This document shows, piece by piece, positions 17,717-26,341 of a stretch of DNA of 64,000 bases. The notes beneath the pieces were generated by a model. That model saw only the letters and a program-made list of their open reading frames with translations, ran no database searches and was not told the origin of the DNA. Source of the DNA: Lewinellaceae bacterium (GTDB taxonomy: Bacteria; Bacteroidota; Bacteroidia; Chitinophagales; Saprospiraceae). Every line of letters starts with the position of its first letter. The stretch's first letter is position 1. Made by a program: the position numbers and the translations under genes. The DNA lies in contig JACJYC010000004.1 in NCBI GenBank assembly GCA_020636325.1, positions 558,001 to 622,000 on the forward strand, given 5' to 3'.

Positions 17717-18414
17717 ATGCCAAATGTTAACGGGATGTTTTCCAGAGTTTTGTAACCGTTGTTTTTCAGAATCCTGATAAAATCCTCGCCGTCCGGGAAA
17801 GCTTGTACCGATTCGTAAAGGTAACTGTAAGCCCTCGGGTCTTTGCTGGTCAGCCTGCCGATAACCGGCAAAACGTACCTGAAATAGGCGTTGTACATTT
17901 GTTTGAAAGGGAAGGATACCGGCTTTGAAAACTCAAGAACGGCCAGTTTGCCGCCCTTTTTCAAAACCCTGTTCATTTCTTTCAATCCAAGGTCCAGATC
18001 TTCAAAATTTCTGACACCAAAAGCAACGGTTATTGCATCAAATGTATTGTCCGGGAAGGGTAAATTCTCAGAATCTCCGGCCTGCAGGCGGATCTGTGCG
18101 GTCAACCCTTTTTTCGCCACCTTTTTACGGCCTATTTCCAGCATTTCCTCGGAAATATCAGCTCCGGTGATCAAACTGTCGGGCAATTGCCTGTGGATTT
18201 CCAGGGCGACATCCCCGGTGCCGGTCGCAACATCCAGGACTTGACCGGGTTTTTGGGCGGCAATTTTACGGACAAGTTTCCTGCGCCAGCGGGTATCGAT
18301 CCCCAAAGATAAAACCCTGTTGAGGAGATCATAATACGGCGCGATACGGTCGAACATGCTGGATACCTGCTGCTTTTTGCCCTTGTCCTGGCTGTAAGGT
18401 TTTACCTGGTCCAT
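17689..18414 (-). CDS. ubiE: Demethylmenaquinone / ubiquinone methyltransferase
   Basis: This 241-residue SAM-dependent methyltransferase has the UbiE/MenG signatures: MFDRIAPYYDLLNRVLSLG near 20-38, SAM motif I VLDVATGTGDVALEI, the central DAITVAFGVRNFEDLD, and the PKGG-like KKGGKLAVLEFSKP. It methylates demethylmenaquinone, the last step of menaquinone synthesis, the quinone expected for Bacteroidota. The gene overlaps porT by 28 bases and both are read from the same strand, so they are probably one transcript. Confidence 0.96.
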   Translation of the reverse strand: MDQVKPYSQDKGKKQQVSSMFDRIAPYYDLLNRVLSLGIDTRWRRKLVRKIAAQKPGQVLDVATGTGDVALEIHRQLPDSLITGADISEEMLEIGRKKVAKKGLTAQIRLQAGDSENLPFPDNTFDAITVAFGVRNFEDLDLGLKEMNRVLKKGGKLAVLEFSKPVSFPFKQMYNAYFRYVLPVIGRLTSKDPRAYSYLYESVQAFPDGEDFIRILKNNGYKTLENIPLTFGICTIYLAEK

Positions 18415-18475
18415 TCGTCAGATTTTGTGCAAAATTAGTCAAGTAACCCATAACGGTAAAATGCCTTTAAATGTT

Positions 18476-18483
18476 TATCTTTG
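18476..18483 (+). promoter_or_regulatory. -7 box for gyrA
   Basis: TATCTTTG matches TAnnTTTG and lies 70 bases before the gyrA ATG, between gyrA and the divergent ubiE gene. The leader is long and AT-rich. Confidence 0.55.
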
Positions 18484-18552
18484 CAGGTCATTTTAAAAAC
18501 GCCGAAAACCCGAATAATCAGAAACACGATTTTTTAAGTATAAACTTTATAA

Positions 18553-21111
18553 ATGCCTTCTAGTCAAAGAATTATCCCGGTAAACATCGAAGATCAGATG
18601 AAGACGGCCTACATCGATTATTCGATGTCGGTAATCGTCGCCCGAGCTTTGCCGGATGTCCGGGACGGATTGAAGCCTGTACACCGCCGCGTGCTCTACG
18701 GTATGTCCGAATTGGGCGTGTCGTTCGGGAAAGCGCATAAAAAATCAGCGCGTATTGTAGGTGAAGTGTTGGGTAAATACCACCCGCACGGCGACGCCTC
18801 GGTGTACGACACCATGGTCCGGATGGCGCAGAACTGGTCGCTTCGCTATCCGCTGGTGGACGGGCAAGGGAACTTTGGGAGTATGGACGGCGACAGCCCT
18901 GCCGCCATGCGTTATACCGAAGCCCGGTTGGCCAAGATTGCCGACGAAATGCTGGCGGATATCAATAAAGATACGGTTGATTTTGCCCTCAACTTCGATG
19001 ATTCGCTGGAGGAGCCCGTTGTATTGCCGGCCAAACTCCCGAATCTGCTGGTCAACGGAGCTACCGGAATTGCCGTGGGCATGGCCACCAATATGCTGCC
19101 CCATAACCTCTCGGAGGTTGTCGACGGCGTTATTGCCACCGTCGATAGCCCGGACATTACCATCCAGGAACTGATGACGTTTATCAAAGCGCCTGATTTT
19201 CCGACCGGCGGGATCATTTTCGGTACCCGCGGCGTCCAGGATGCTTTCGAAACCGGCCGGGGCAGGATCGTGGTCAGGGGCAAAGCCGAAATTGAAACGG
19301 AAGACAACGGCCGCGAAACCATTATTGTCACCGAGATTCCCTTCCAGGTGAATAAGGCCACCCTGGTTTCCAAAATTGCAGACCTGGTCAATGAAAAGAA
19401 GATCGAAGGCATCTCCGATGTCAGGGATGAATCGGACCGGGAAGGCCTGCGCATCGTCGTGGAAGTCCGGCGCGATGCCATGGCCAGCGTCGTACTGAGC
19501 CAGCTGTACAAATACACCCAGCTGCAGTCCTCCTACGGCGTGAATAATGTGGCGCTTGTGAACGGCAGGCCCCGGATCCTCAATCTCAAACAACTGATCG
19601 AGGAATTCATCAAATTCCGTATTGAGGTCATTATCCGGCGCACCCGCTTTGATCTCAATAAGGCCCTCAGCAGGGCGCATATCCTGGTCGGTTTGCTGAT
19701 CGCCCTGGATTATCTGGATCAGGTTATCGATCTGATCCGGGCCTCCAAAGCCGTGGAGGATGCCAGACTAGGCCTTATGCGCGGAGATTTTATCGAGGAC
19801 AAGGAAGCTTTCTGGAAAAAATTCGGCACCCTGATCGAAAATGCGCAAACGGATGAATTAAGGGTGGAAGAAGGCAACGTCCTCTCCGAAGAACAAGCCA
19901 AGGCCATTCTCGATATGCGGCTCCAGAAACTTACCGGGTTGGAGCGTGACAAGATCCGGGATGAATACGAGGAAATCCTTAAAAAGATCGCAGAACTGCG
20001 CGCTATTCTGGAAAGCGAACAGCTCCAGCGCGAGATCGTCAAGGATGAACTGCGGGAAATCAAGGAAAAATACGGAGATGCCCGCCGGACTGAAATTACC
20101 GTCGACGACGGCGAGATCTCCATCGAGGACCTGATTGAGGACGAGGACGTAGTCGTCACCATTTCGCACCTCGGTTACATCAAGCGGACGCCTACCACTG
20201 AATACCGGACCCAGAGCCGGGGCGGACGCGGATCGCAGGGCAGCCGGACCAGGGATGCCGATTTTATCGAACACATGTTTGTGGCCAGCAACCACAACTA
20301 CCTGTTGCTGTTCACCGAACAGGGCAAATGCCATTGGTTGCGGGTATACGAGATCCCGGAGGCCGGAAAGACCTCCAGCGGACGCGTGATCCAGAATATC
20401 CTGAATATTCCGAAGGACGATAAGGTCCGGGCCTATATCATCATAAAGGATCTTACGGATAAGGATTTTGTCGAAAACCACTATATTCTCTTCTGCACCA
20501 GCCAGGGCGTGATCAAAAAGACGGCTGTTGAAGCTTATTCCAGGCCGAGGGCAGGCGGCATCAACGCCATTACCATCAATGAAGACGACCAGTTGCTGGA
20601 GGCCAGGCTGACCAACGGGCAGAACGAGGTGTTCATCTCTTCAACCACCGGCAATGCCATCCGCTTCAATGAAAGGACGGTCCGGCCGATGGGCCGTACG
20701 GCCGCCGGCGTTCGCGGCATCAGCCTCAACGGCAAAAACGATGCGGTGGTCGGGATGGTTTGCATCGACCCGGATGACAAGGAAACCACCATTCTCGTAG
20801 TTTCGGAAAAGGGAATGGGCAAGCGATCGGACTTTGATGATTACCGATTGACCAACCGTGGCGGAAAAGGAGTCCGGACCATGATGGTTACCGCCAAAAC
20901 CGGGCTTGTCGTTGCCATTAAAGCCGTAACCGAAGAGGATGATCTGATGATCACCAACCGGTCCGGAGTCATTATCCGGATGCCGGTGAAAGACCTTCGG
21001 GTTATGGGCCGCGCCACTCAGGGCGTCCGGCTGATCCGCCTGGATGAGGACGATAAGATTGCGGATGTAGCTGTAATCAAACGGGAAAATGGCGAGGACG
21101 AAGAGGAATAA
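18553..21111 (+). CDS. gyrA: DNA gyrase subunit A
   Basis: The 852-residue protein is the DNA breaking-and-rejoining subunit of gyrase. Its catalytic tyrosine is Tyr121 in AAMRYTEARL, and the winged-helix region has KYHPHGDASVYDTMVRMAQ at 75-93. The C-terminal wrapping domain contains a GyrA-box variant, QSRGGRG, and blade motifs such as GKRSDFDDYRLTNRGGKGV, which argues for GyrA over ParC; it ends in an acidic tail. At the quinolone-contact serine (Ser83 in E. coli) this protein has Ala82 followed by Ser83, while the acidic partner is Asp86. It is a single gene with its own promoter. Confidence 0.97.
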   Translation: MPSSQRIIPVNIEDQMKTAYIDYSMSVIVARALPDVRDGLKPVHRRVLYGMSELGVSFGKAHKKSARIVGEVLGKYHPHGDASVYDTMVRMAQNWSLRYPLVDGQGNFGSMDGDSPAAMRYTEARLAKIADEMLADINKDTVDFALNFDDSLEEPVVLPAKLPNLLVNGATGIAVGMATNMLPHNLSEVVDGVIATVDSPDITIQELMTFIKAPDFPTGGIIFGTRGVQDAFETGRGRIVVRGKAEIETEDNGRETIIVTEIPFQVNKATLVSKIADLVNEKKIEGISDVRDESDREGLRIVVEVRRDAMASVVLSQLYKYTQLQSSYGVNNVALVNGRPRILNLKQLIEEFIKFRIEVIIRRTRFDLNKALSRAHILVGLLIALDYLDQVIDLIRASKAVEDARLGLMRGDFIEDKEAFWKKFGTLIENAQTDELRVEEGNVLSEEQAKAILDMRLQKLTGLERDKIRDEYEEILKKIAELRAILESEQLQREIVKDELREIKEKYGDARRTEITVDDGEISIEDLIEDEDVVVTISHLGYIKRTPTTEYRTQSRGGRGSQGSRTRDADFIEHMFVASNHNYLLLFTEQGKCHWLRVYEIPEAGKTSSGRVIQNILNIPKDDKVRAYIIIKDLTDKDFVENHYILFCTSQGVIKKTAVEAYSRPRAGGINAITINEDDQLLEARLTNGQNEVFISSTTGNAIRFNERTVRPMGRTAAGVRGISLNGKNDAVVGMVCIDPDDKETTILVVSEKGMGKRSDFDDYRLTNRGGKGVRTMMVTAKTGLVVAIKAVTEEDDLMITNRSGVIIRMPVKDLRVMGRATQGVRLIRLDEDDKIADVAVIKRENGEDEEE

Positions 21112-21157
21112 TTAACAGATTTTAACATTTGCCGACCAACTTTTAACGTTTTTGTGA

Positions 21158-21165
21158 TACCTTTG
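21158..21165 (+). promoter_or_regulatory. -7 box for the TPR protein gene
   Basis: TACCTTTG matches TAnnTTTG and lies 57 bases before the ATG at 21222. A TTTG at 21128 is too far upstream for a standard -33 element. Confidence 0.5.
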
Positions 21166-21221
21166 ATAACAGACAAAACGTCAAAAGAAAGGTTTTAACT
21201 CACTTAAATCTTACTTTGAAA

Positions 21222-22550
21222 ATGAGAAAATTAGTTGCATCATCTCTTTTTATTTTACTTGTTCTGTCAGCTTCATTCGCTCAGGACGGTAAAAAAGCTT
21301 TGAATACAGCCAGTCGGGCACTGACGGCTTTTAATATCGACCCTACCTCAAACAAGCCGAAACTTAAAGAAGCCGTTGATGCCATCCGCGAGGCTCAAAA
21401 TTCAAGCGATGTCAATTCAACCGTTAAATTCTGGGAGACCAAAGGAGAGATCCTCAATGAAGTCGCTACCCAAATAATGACCGTGCGCCAATTGGGCCTC
21501 GGCAGCATGGACGAACTGCCCGTTGTCGATAATCCCGCCTACGAAGCTTTTGAAGCTTACAGCAAGGCTTTTTCAATGGCAGAGAAGAAGTTTGAGAAAA
21601 AAGACGCCCTGAAAGGCCTCCAAAACCTTCAAACGATCTTGTACAGCCTGGGTATCTATGACTACGAGGATGAAAAATACGAAAAGGCCTTCCAATCCTT
21701 CAACGCGGTAATTGAAACCCATGACCTGCTGAAAGCCAACGGCGAAGCCAGCTCCCTGGACGACCCTACCGCTTTCCAGGATCAGCTGTTCGTGACCGGC
21801 CTCGCAGCCCTCAACGCAGGCTATAAGGATAAGGCCCTCCCGATTTTTGAAAAACTCTATCAAACCGGCGAAGCCAAAGCGGCAGTCTATGAAGCGCTGT
21901 ATACCCTGAAATCCGAAACAGACCGGGAAGCCGCTTATAAATACCTGGATGAAGGCCGCAAGAAATATCCGGATGAAGTTTCGCTGCTTTTCGCAGAGAT
22001 CAACCACTTCCTGGCCCTCAACCAACTGGACAATCTGATCGGCAAACTCAAGACCGCTATCGAAAAAGAGCCGGATAATCTCTCCCTGTATACGACCATG
22101 GGGAATGTCTACGACAACCTCTATCAGAAAGAGTCGGAAGGCGGCAATGCAGCCAAAGCCACAGAGTACTTCAACAACGCCATGGATTACTTCAAGCAAG
22201 CCCTCGAAAAAGACCCGAAAGGCTTTGACGCCAACTACAGCATGGGCGCGCTTTACTACAACAAAGCCGCTGCCATGACCCAGGAACTGCAAAAACTGGA
22301 CGGGGACTATACCAAGGAAGGTATCCGCAAATACGAGGAAAAGAAAAAAGAAATTTTCCAGGAATTCGACAAGGCTATGCCCTACTTCAAAAAAGCGGAG
22401 AGCCTCGACCCGAATGACGCCAATACCCTGATCGCCCTCAAGGAGATCTTCGCCCGTAAGGACGATCTGGCTACTTCGAATGAAATCAAAAAACGCCTGG
22501 ATGTCGTCCAGGCCGGTGGAAAGAATGATTCCTCCTTCTTTAAGGAATAA
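21222..22550 (+). CDS. Exported tetratricopeptide repeat protein
   Basis: The ATG at 21222 gives 442 residues; the TTG two codons earlier is an unlikely start. A signal peptide covers about residues 1-21 (ending SFA before QDGKK). The rest is helical with TPR units, for example YDNLYQKESEGGNAAKATEYFNN is too long to be one motif but contains a typical A-helix pattern, and GFDANYSMGALYYNKAA a second. It is probably periplasmic. TPR proteins act as binding scaffolds; the partner here is unknown. A strong terminator follows, so this is a one-gene unit. Confidence 0.85.
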   Translation: MRKLVASSLFILLVLSASFAQDGKKALNTASRALTAFNIDPTSNKPKLKEAVDAIREAQNSSDVNSTVKFWETKGEILNEVATQIMTVRQLGLGSMDELPVVDNPAYEAFEAYSKAFSMAEKKFEKKDALKGLQNLQTILYSLGIYDYEDEKYEKAFQSFNAVIETHDLLKANGEASSLDDPTAFQDQLFVTGLAALNAGYKDKALPIFEKLYQTGEAKAAVYEALYTLKSETDREAAYKYLDEGRKKYPDEVSLLFAEINHFLALNQLDNLIGKLKTAIEKEPDNLSLYTTMGNVYDNLYQKESEGGNAAKATEYFNNAMDYFKQALEKDPKGFDANYSMGALYYNKAAAMTQELQKLDGDYTKEGIRKYEEKKKEIFQEFDKAMPYFKKAESLDPNDANTLIALKEIFARKDDLATSNEIKKRLDVVQAGGKNDSSFFKE

Positions 22551-22567
22551 TCAACGCTGAACGCCGT

Positions 22568-22615
22568 AAAATACCCCGGGCAACGGTTTTACCAGTTGCC
22601 CGGGGTATTTTTTTT
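22568..22615 (+). terminator. Strong intrinsic terminator of the TPR gene
   Basis: AATACCCCGGGCAAC pairs perfectly with GTTGCCCGGGGTATT across a short loop, followed by a run of T to 22615. Confidence 0.92.
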
Positions 22616-22641
22616 CCGGCCGGTCGTTAAATCTCACGGGT

Positions 22642-22675
22642 ATTTTGGCTTTAGGGCTATGGGTTTGTAATTTCG
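22642..22675 (+). promoter_or_regulatory. Candidate promoter of the 3-hydroxyacyl-CoA dehydrogenase gene
   Basis: TTTTG ending at 22647 and TAATTTCG (22668-22675) are 20 bases apart and approximate the Bacteroidota -33/-7 pair. The ATG at 22699 follows 24 bases later. Confidence 0.45.
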
Positions 22676-22698
22676 CAGCCGCTAAACAAATAGAACCA

Positions 22699-23598
22699 AT
22701 GCAAAAAGTAACTGTCATCGGTGCGGGCACCATGGGCAACGGCATCGCCCACGTATTTGCCATGAACGGGTTTGACGTGTCGCTCGCAGATATTTCGGCT
22801 GAAGCGCTGGAGAAGGCGCTGAAAACGATTGACCGCAACCTGGATCGAATGGTGGCCAAAGAACTGATCACGGCTGAGGCCAAAGCCGAAACCCTCGCCA
22901 GGATCGATACCTTCACCCATATCGATACCGCAGTCCATACGGCAGACCTGGTCGTGGAGGCGGCAACCGAACAACTGGAACTGAAATTGTCCATCTTCAA
23001 ACAGGCGGATAAAGCGGCTCCCGGTCACGCTATCCTGGCGACCAATACGTCCTCCATTTCCATTACCCGGATCGCCGGGGTTACCAGCCGGCCGGAAAAA
23101 GTGATCGGCATGCACTTCATGAATCCGGTTCCGGTGATGAAATTGGTAGAAGTAATCAATGGTTATGCGACCGCCGCTGAAGTGACGGAGCAGATCCTGG
23201 CCGTTTCCAGGCGATTGGGCAAGGCGCCCGTAGCGGTCAATGATTATCCCGGATTTGTAGCCAACCGCATATTGATGCCTATGATCAATGAAGCGGTCAT
23301 TGCGCTTTTTGAAGGGGTGGCCGGCGTGGAAGAAATCGATGAAGTGATGAAGCTGGGGATGGCCCACCCGATGGGGCCGCTGCAATTGGCGGATTTTATC
23401 GGCCTCGACGTTTGCCTTTCCATCCTAAGGGTGCTGCACGACGGATTCGGTCAGCCCAAATACGCACCTTGTCCGCTATTGGTCAATATGGTGACGGCCG
23501 GAAAACTGGGCGTGAAAACCGGTGAAGGCTTCTATCAATACACCAACAATGGAAAAGACAGGGTAGTGGCCGCGAACTTCAGTCCCAATCGGTTTTGA
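22699..23598 (+). CDS. 3-hydroxyacyl-CoA (3-hydroxybutyryl-CoA) dehydrogenase
   Basis: Starting at ATG 22699 gives 299 residues, the normal length; an upstream frame extension to 22645 adds residues unlike the family and overlaps the promoter. The NAD-binding loop is VIGAGTMGNG (residues 5-14). The catalytic segment HFMNPVPVMKLVEVI and the later NDYPGFVANRILMPMINEA are typical, as is MAHPMGPLQLADFIGLD in the helical domain. The enzyme oxidises 3-hydroxyacyl-CoA with NAD in fatty acid or butyrate metabolism. It overlaps the convergent S4 gene by 20 bases at the 3' end. It may work with the etfA/etfB electron carriers elsewhere in the window. Confidence 0.93.
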   Translation: MQKVTVIGAGTMGNGIAHVFAMNGFDVSLADISAEALEKALKTIDRNLDRMVAKELITAEAKAETLARIDTFTHIDTAVHTADLVVEAATEQLELKLSIFKQADKAAPGHAILATNTSSISITRIAGVTSRPEKVIGMHFMNPVPVMKLVEVINGYATAAEVTEQILAVSRRLGKAPVAVNDYPGFVANRILMPMINEAVIALFEGVAGVEEIDEVMKLGMAHPMGPLQLADFIGLDVCLSILRVLHDGFGQPKYAPCPLLVNMVTAGKLGVKTGEGFYQYTNNGKDRVVAANFSPNRF

Positions 23599-23968
23599 AG
23601 CGGTCAATGGTTCTCCGGTCCCTTTTAGTGGGGCGTCCCGCGCCTTTCTCCCGTTGTTCCGGACCGCCTTTGCCGATGAACCAATCTTTGTATTTGTTCA
23701 ATTCTTCTTCAGGCGTAAGGTCTTCGTAACAGGTTTGGGCCTGTGGAGCGCCGACCCGGGTTTTGAGCAATCCCAGGACCTTGAATTGCAGATCAAATCC
23801 ATTTTTCCTGACCTGTATCTGATCTCCGGTCTGGATCATATGGGAGGCTTTGACTGCCTGCCCGCCGATCTTGACTTTTCCCTCTTTGCAGGCGTCGGCG
23901 GCCAATGTTCTGGACTTAAAGATCCGGACGGTCCAAAGCCATTTGTCAACCCTTGATTTTTCTGCCAT
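23579..23968 (-). CDS. S4-domain RNA-binding protein (Hsp15-like)
   Basis: The 129-residue protein begins RVDKWLWTVRIFKSRTLAADA, the hallmark of the HslR/Hsp15 heat-shock S4 family, and continues with the S4 beta-loop region (VKIGGQAVKASHMIQTGDQI). In E. coli Hsp15 recycles stalled 50S subunits carrying nascent chains. The C-terminal tail is basic (GAGRPTKRDRRTIDRFKTD), as in homologues. It is convergent with the dehydrogenase gene, overlapping by 20 bases, and lies 24 bases downstream of PPK2 on the same strand. Confidence 0.92.
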   Translation of the reverse strand: MAEKSRVDKWLWTVRIFKSRTLAADACKEGKVKIGGQAVKASHMIQTGDQIQVRKNGFDLQFKVLGLLKTRVGAPQAQTCYEDLTPEEELNKYKDWFIGKGGPEQREKGAGRPTKRDRRTIDRFKTDWD

Positions 23969-23992
23969 AAAGTAACCGGGAAAAACCCGCTT

Positions 23993-24739
23993 TTAGTCCT
24001 CTTTCAGGGCCGGATAGGCCAGGTCCAGTTTTTCCATTGCCTCAGCGACGGTTTTGGCAACCACGTAATCGCGGTACCACCGCTTGTTGACAGGTACGAC
24101 TGTCCAGGGGATGTCGCTTCGGTTCAGGACCTCTTCATAACAACGCATATATTCGTCCCAATGTTCCCGTTCCTTCCAGTCGGAGCTGTTGTGTTTCCAG
24201 TATTTTTCCGGATCATCCATCCTTTCCTTCAGCTCCAGTTCCTGTTGGTCGTAGGATATATGGAGGAAAAACTTGAGAATAAGGGTATGATTGTCCGTTT
24301 CCAGCAGCTTTTCGAAGGCGTTGATCGCATCAAACCTGGCATCCACCCGGTCTTCCGTGATCCATTTGTGCACCCGCTGGATCAAAACATCCTCATAGTG
24401 GGACCGGACAAATATCTGGATGGCGCCCCTGGCCGGAGCAACCTTGTGGACCCGCCAAAGGAAATCATGGGCGAACTCCTCCTCCGTAGGCTTCTTGAAA
24501 GAAGTGACATTCAGACTGCTGGGGTGGCATTCTTTGAACACGCGGTCTACGGCGCCGTCCTTTCCGCTGCCGTCCATCCCCTGCAGGACAATCAAAACGG
24601 ACTTCTTCTTTTCAGCTTGCAGAATGCCGTGAAGCTCGCCGATCCGGTCGACGTACTTTTTGGTTTGATCCTCTACGCTTTCTTTGGTCATACCTTCAGG
24701 CGGATCGGCTGAAAGGCCGGCTATTTTGATCTTTTTCAT
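23993..24739 (-). CDS. Polyphosphate kinase 2 family protein
   Basis: The ATG at 24739 gives 248 residues; an upstream in-frame start at 24772 adds 11 residues of unlikely sequence. The Walker A motif is GMDGSGKDG (54-62), with the family's FKKPTEEE and HDFLWRVHKVAP stretches and a lid segment QRVHKWITEDRV. PPK2 enzymes move phosphate between polyphosphate and nucleotides; class (ADP or AMP phosphorylating) cannot be decided by eye. A CT-rich low-complexity tract lies just upstream on the same transcript. The DUF58 gene ends 77 bases before this start. Confidence 0.92.
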   Translation of the reverse strand: MKKIKIAGLSADPPEGMTKESVEDQTKKYVDRIGELHGILQAEKKKSVLIVLQGMDGSGKDGAVDRVFKECHPSSLNVTSFKKPTEEEFAHDFLWRVHKVAPARGAIQIFVRSHYEDVLIQRVHKWITEDRVDARFDAINAFEKLLETDNHTLILKFFLHISYDQQELELKERMDDPEKYWKHNSSDWKEREHWDEYMRCYEEVLNRSDIPWTVVPVNKRWYRDYVVAKTVAEAMEKLDLAYPALKED

Positions 24740-24773
24740 ACCCTTTGTTGTGTTTAAAGTTAGTCGACTCACC

Positions 24774-24820
24774 TTTTCTCACTCTCTCATCCTCTCACTC
24801 TCTCACCCTCTCCCTCCTAC
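24774..24820. repeat. CT-rich low-complexity tract upstream of PPK2
   Basis: Several imperfect 8-base units of the type CTCTCACT lie in tandem (GAGAGAGTG-like on the transcribed minus strand), spanning the gap between the DUF58 gene and PPK2. Such a tract can vary in length by slippage. Confidence 0.6.
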
Positions 24821-25746
24821 GCGCCCATCTTATTCCTTTTCACCAGATAGGACTGCAGGATTTGCCGGAAGCCTTTCTGTATATCTGCTTCCACAAAATC
24901 GATCTGATACTGGAGGCACTTGAATTTGAGTTCGTGCATGTATTTGGCCATTTGGTCGACGTAGAATTCCTTGACCTGGTTGGGTTGAAGGCGGACTTTT
25001 TCGCCGGATTCCATGTCGATGAAAATATAAGGCCTGTTCTCAAAGTTGAAGTCCAGTTCCTTGGCTTTGTCCGAAACGTGGAAAAGGATAACCTCGTGTT
25101 TGTTGTGTTTGAGGTGTTGCAGGGCTGAGAAAAGCTGGTCAGCGGATTCGGATTGTTCCATCATATCGCTGAAAATAATGACAAGTGAGCGTTTGTGGAT
25201 GCTGTCCGCGATCTGGTGCAGCGCTTTGGCTGCAGAGGTGGTTTTATTGAGTTCCGGCTGATTGATCAATTGCTCCAGGTAGGAAAGCATCAACCGGTAA
25301 TGCGAGGTGTTGCTTTTGCAGCGCGTATGTTGGCGGACCTCGTTGTCAAAAATGGTCAACCCGTAGGCGTCGCGTTGTTTCATGAACATATTCATGAGGG
25401 CGGCGGCAGCCAGAGCGGAGAACTGTAATTTGTTCAGTTGGAAAGGCCCGTTCTTGGGGGGCTCGGGGTAATACATGGAAGAAGAGCCGTCGATGACGAT
25501 CTGGCAACGCAGATTGGTCTCCTCTTCAAACCGTTTGATGAACAGTTTATCGGTACGGGCAAATACTTTCCAGTCGATATTTCGGGTGGTTTCGCCCTGG
25601 TTATAGAGCCGGTGTTCGGCAAATTCGACGGAAAAACCGTGAAAAGGGCTTTTGTGCAGGCCGATGATAAAACCTTCGACGACTTGCTTGGCCAGCAACT
25701 CCAGATTGCCGAGGTCCCGGATCTCCAGGTTATCCAATAAGTTCAT
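24817..25746 (-). CDS. DUF58 / von Willebrand factor A-like protein
   Basis: ATG 25746 gives 309 residues beginning MNLLDNLEIRDLGNLELLA, the usual start for the family; a longer frame extends to 25815. The DUF58 core is visible in GFSVEFAEHRLYNQGE and NIDWKVFARTDKLFIKRF, followed by a metal-ion-dependent adhesion-like motif DGSSS (Asp86, Ser88, Ser90). Such proteins usually sit next to a MoxR ATPase and further vWA proteins in chaperone-like complexes, but no MoxR gene is in this window. No transmembrane segment is evident. It is probably co-transcribed with PPK2. Confidence 0.88.
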   Translation of the reverse strand: MNLLDNLEIRDLGNLELLAKQVVEGFIIGLHKSPFHGFSVEFAEHRLYNQGETTRNIDWKVFARTDKLFIKRFEEETNLRCQIVIDGSSSMYYPEPPKNGPFQLNKLQFSALAAAALMNMFMKQRDAYGLTIFDNEVRQHTRCKSNTSHYRLMLSYLEQLINQPELNKTTSAAKALHQIADSIHKRSLVIIFSDMMEQSESADQLFSALQHLKHNKHEVILFHVSDKAKELDFNFENRPYIFIDMESGEKVRLQPNQVKEFYVDQMAKYMHELKFKCLQYQIDFVEADIQKGFRQILQSYLVKRNKMGA

Positions 25747-25878
25747 GGTTTTTAACGGGTTGGGGTGTACTGACCGGAAGCCGGCAATCACACCCGGATG
25801 AAACGCGTAAAACAATACAGCCCTTGCCGAAAATAAGCTTCCGACAAGGGCTGCAAAGTATTTAAAATATTCCGTTTA

Positions 25879-26196
25879 TCAAAGATGAGCCTGGATTTTA
25901 TCCGCCAGGATCTGTTTGGTAGCATAGCCGATATGCCTTTCCACAACCTCGCCGTCTTTCAGGATGAGGATGGTGGGAATATTGCGGATGCCGTATTTGA
26001 AGGAGATCTCGGGATTGTCATCCACGTTCACTTTCCCAATCATGGCCTTGCCGTCATATTCTTTGGAAAGTTCTTCGATGATCGGGCTGATCGCCCTGCA
26101 GGGGCCGCACCACTCAGCCCAGAAGTCAACAACCGTCACCCCGCCGTGATCAATGGCCGAGTTTTGGAAATTGTTATCAGTGAATTCGAAAGCCAT
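25879..26196 (-). CDS. trxA: Thioredoxin
   Basis: The 105-residue protein has the classic thioredoxin fold with active site WCGPC (Cys30, Cys33), the DFWAEWC lead-in, the buried Asp near residue 24, and the cis-proline segment NIPTILI. It reduces protein disulfides in the cytoplasm. The last residues KIQAHL are normal. It is transcribed alone, divergently from the DUF3810 gene, with a matching -7 box. Confidence 0.97.
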   Translation of the reverse strand: MAFEFTDNNFQNSAIDHGGVTVVDFWAEWCGPCRAISPIIEELSKEYDGKAMIGKVNVDDNPEISFKYGIRNIPTILILKDGEVVERHIGYATKQILADKIQAHL

Positions 26197-26219
26197 TACT
26201 TATTTTGTTTATGGTTCAC

Positions 26220-26227
26220 CAAAATTA
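26220..26227 (-). promoter_or_regulatory. -7 box for trxA
   Basis: On the minus strand this reads TAATTTTG, a perfect TAnnTTTG match, 24 bases before the trxA ATG. Confidence 0.5.
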
Positions 26228-26259
26228 TTAAAACCTTCTTCTAAACAGTTTTGACTGTC

Positions 26260-26288
26260 TTTGGGTTCGAAAGTAACTTCTAAATTTG
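26260..26288 (+). promoter_or_regulatory. Promoter of the DUF3810 gene
   Basis: TTTG (26260-26263) and TAAATTTG (26281-26288) are 17 bases apart, close to the Bacteroidota -33/-7 arrangement. The ATG at 26342 lies 54 bases further on. Confidence 0.5.
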
Positions 26289-26341
26289 TCCGGGTCAGGA
26301 CAGGCGTACTTTCCAGGCACAAAATTAAGGAATTTGTCGCT

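Noticed and set aside
18745..19680. 311-codon minus-strand frame inside gyrA
   Set aside because: It lies wholly within gyrA and resembles no family.
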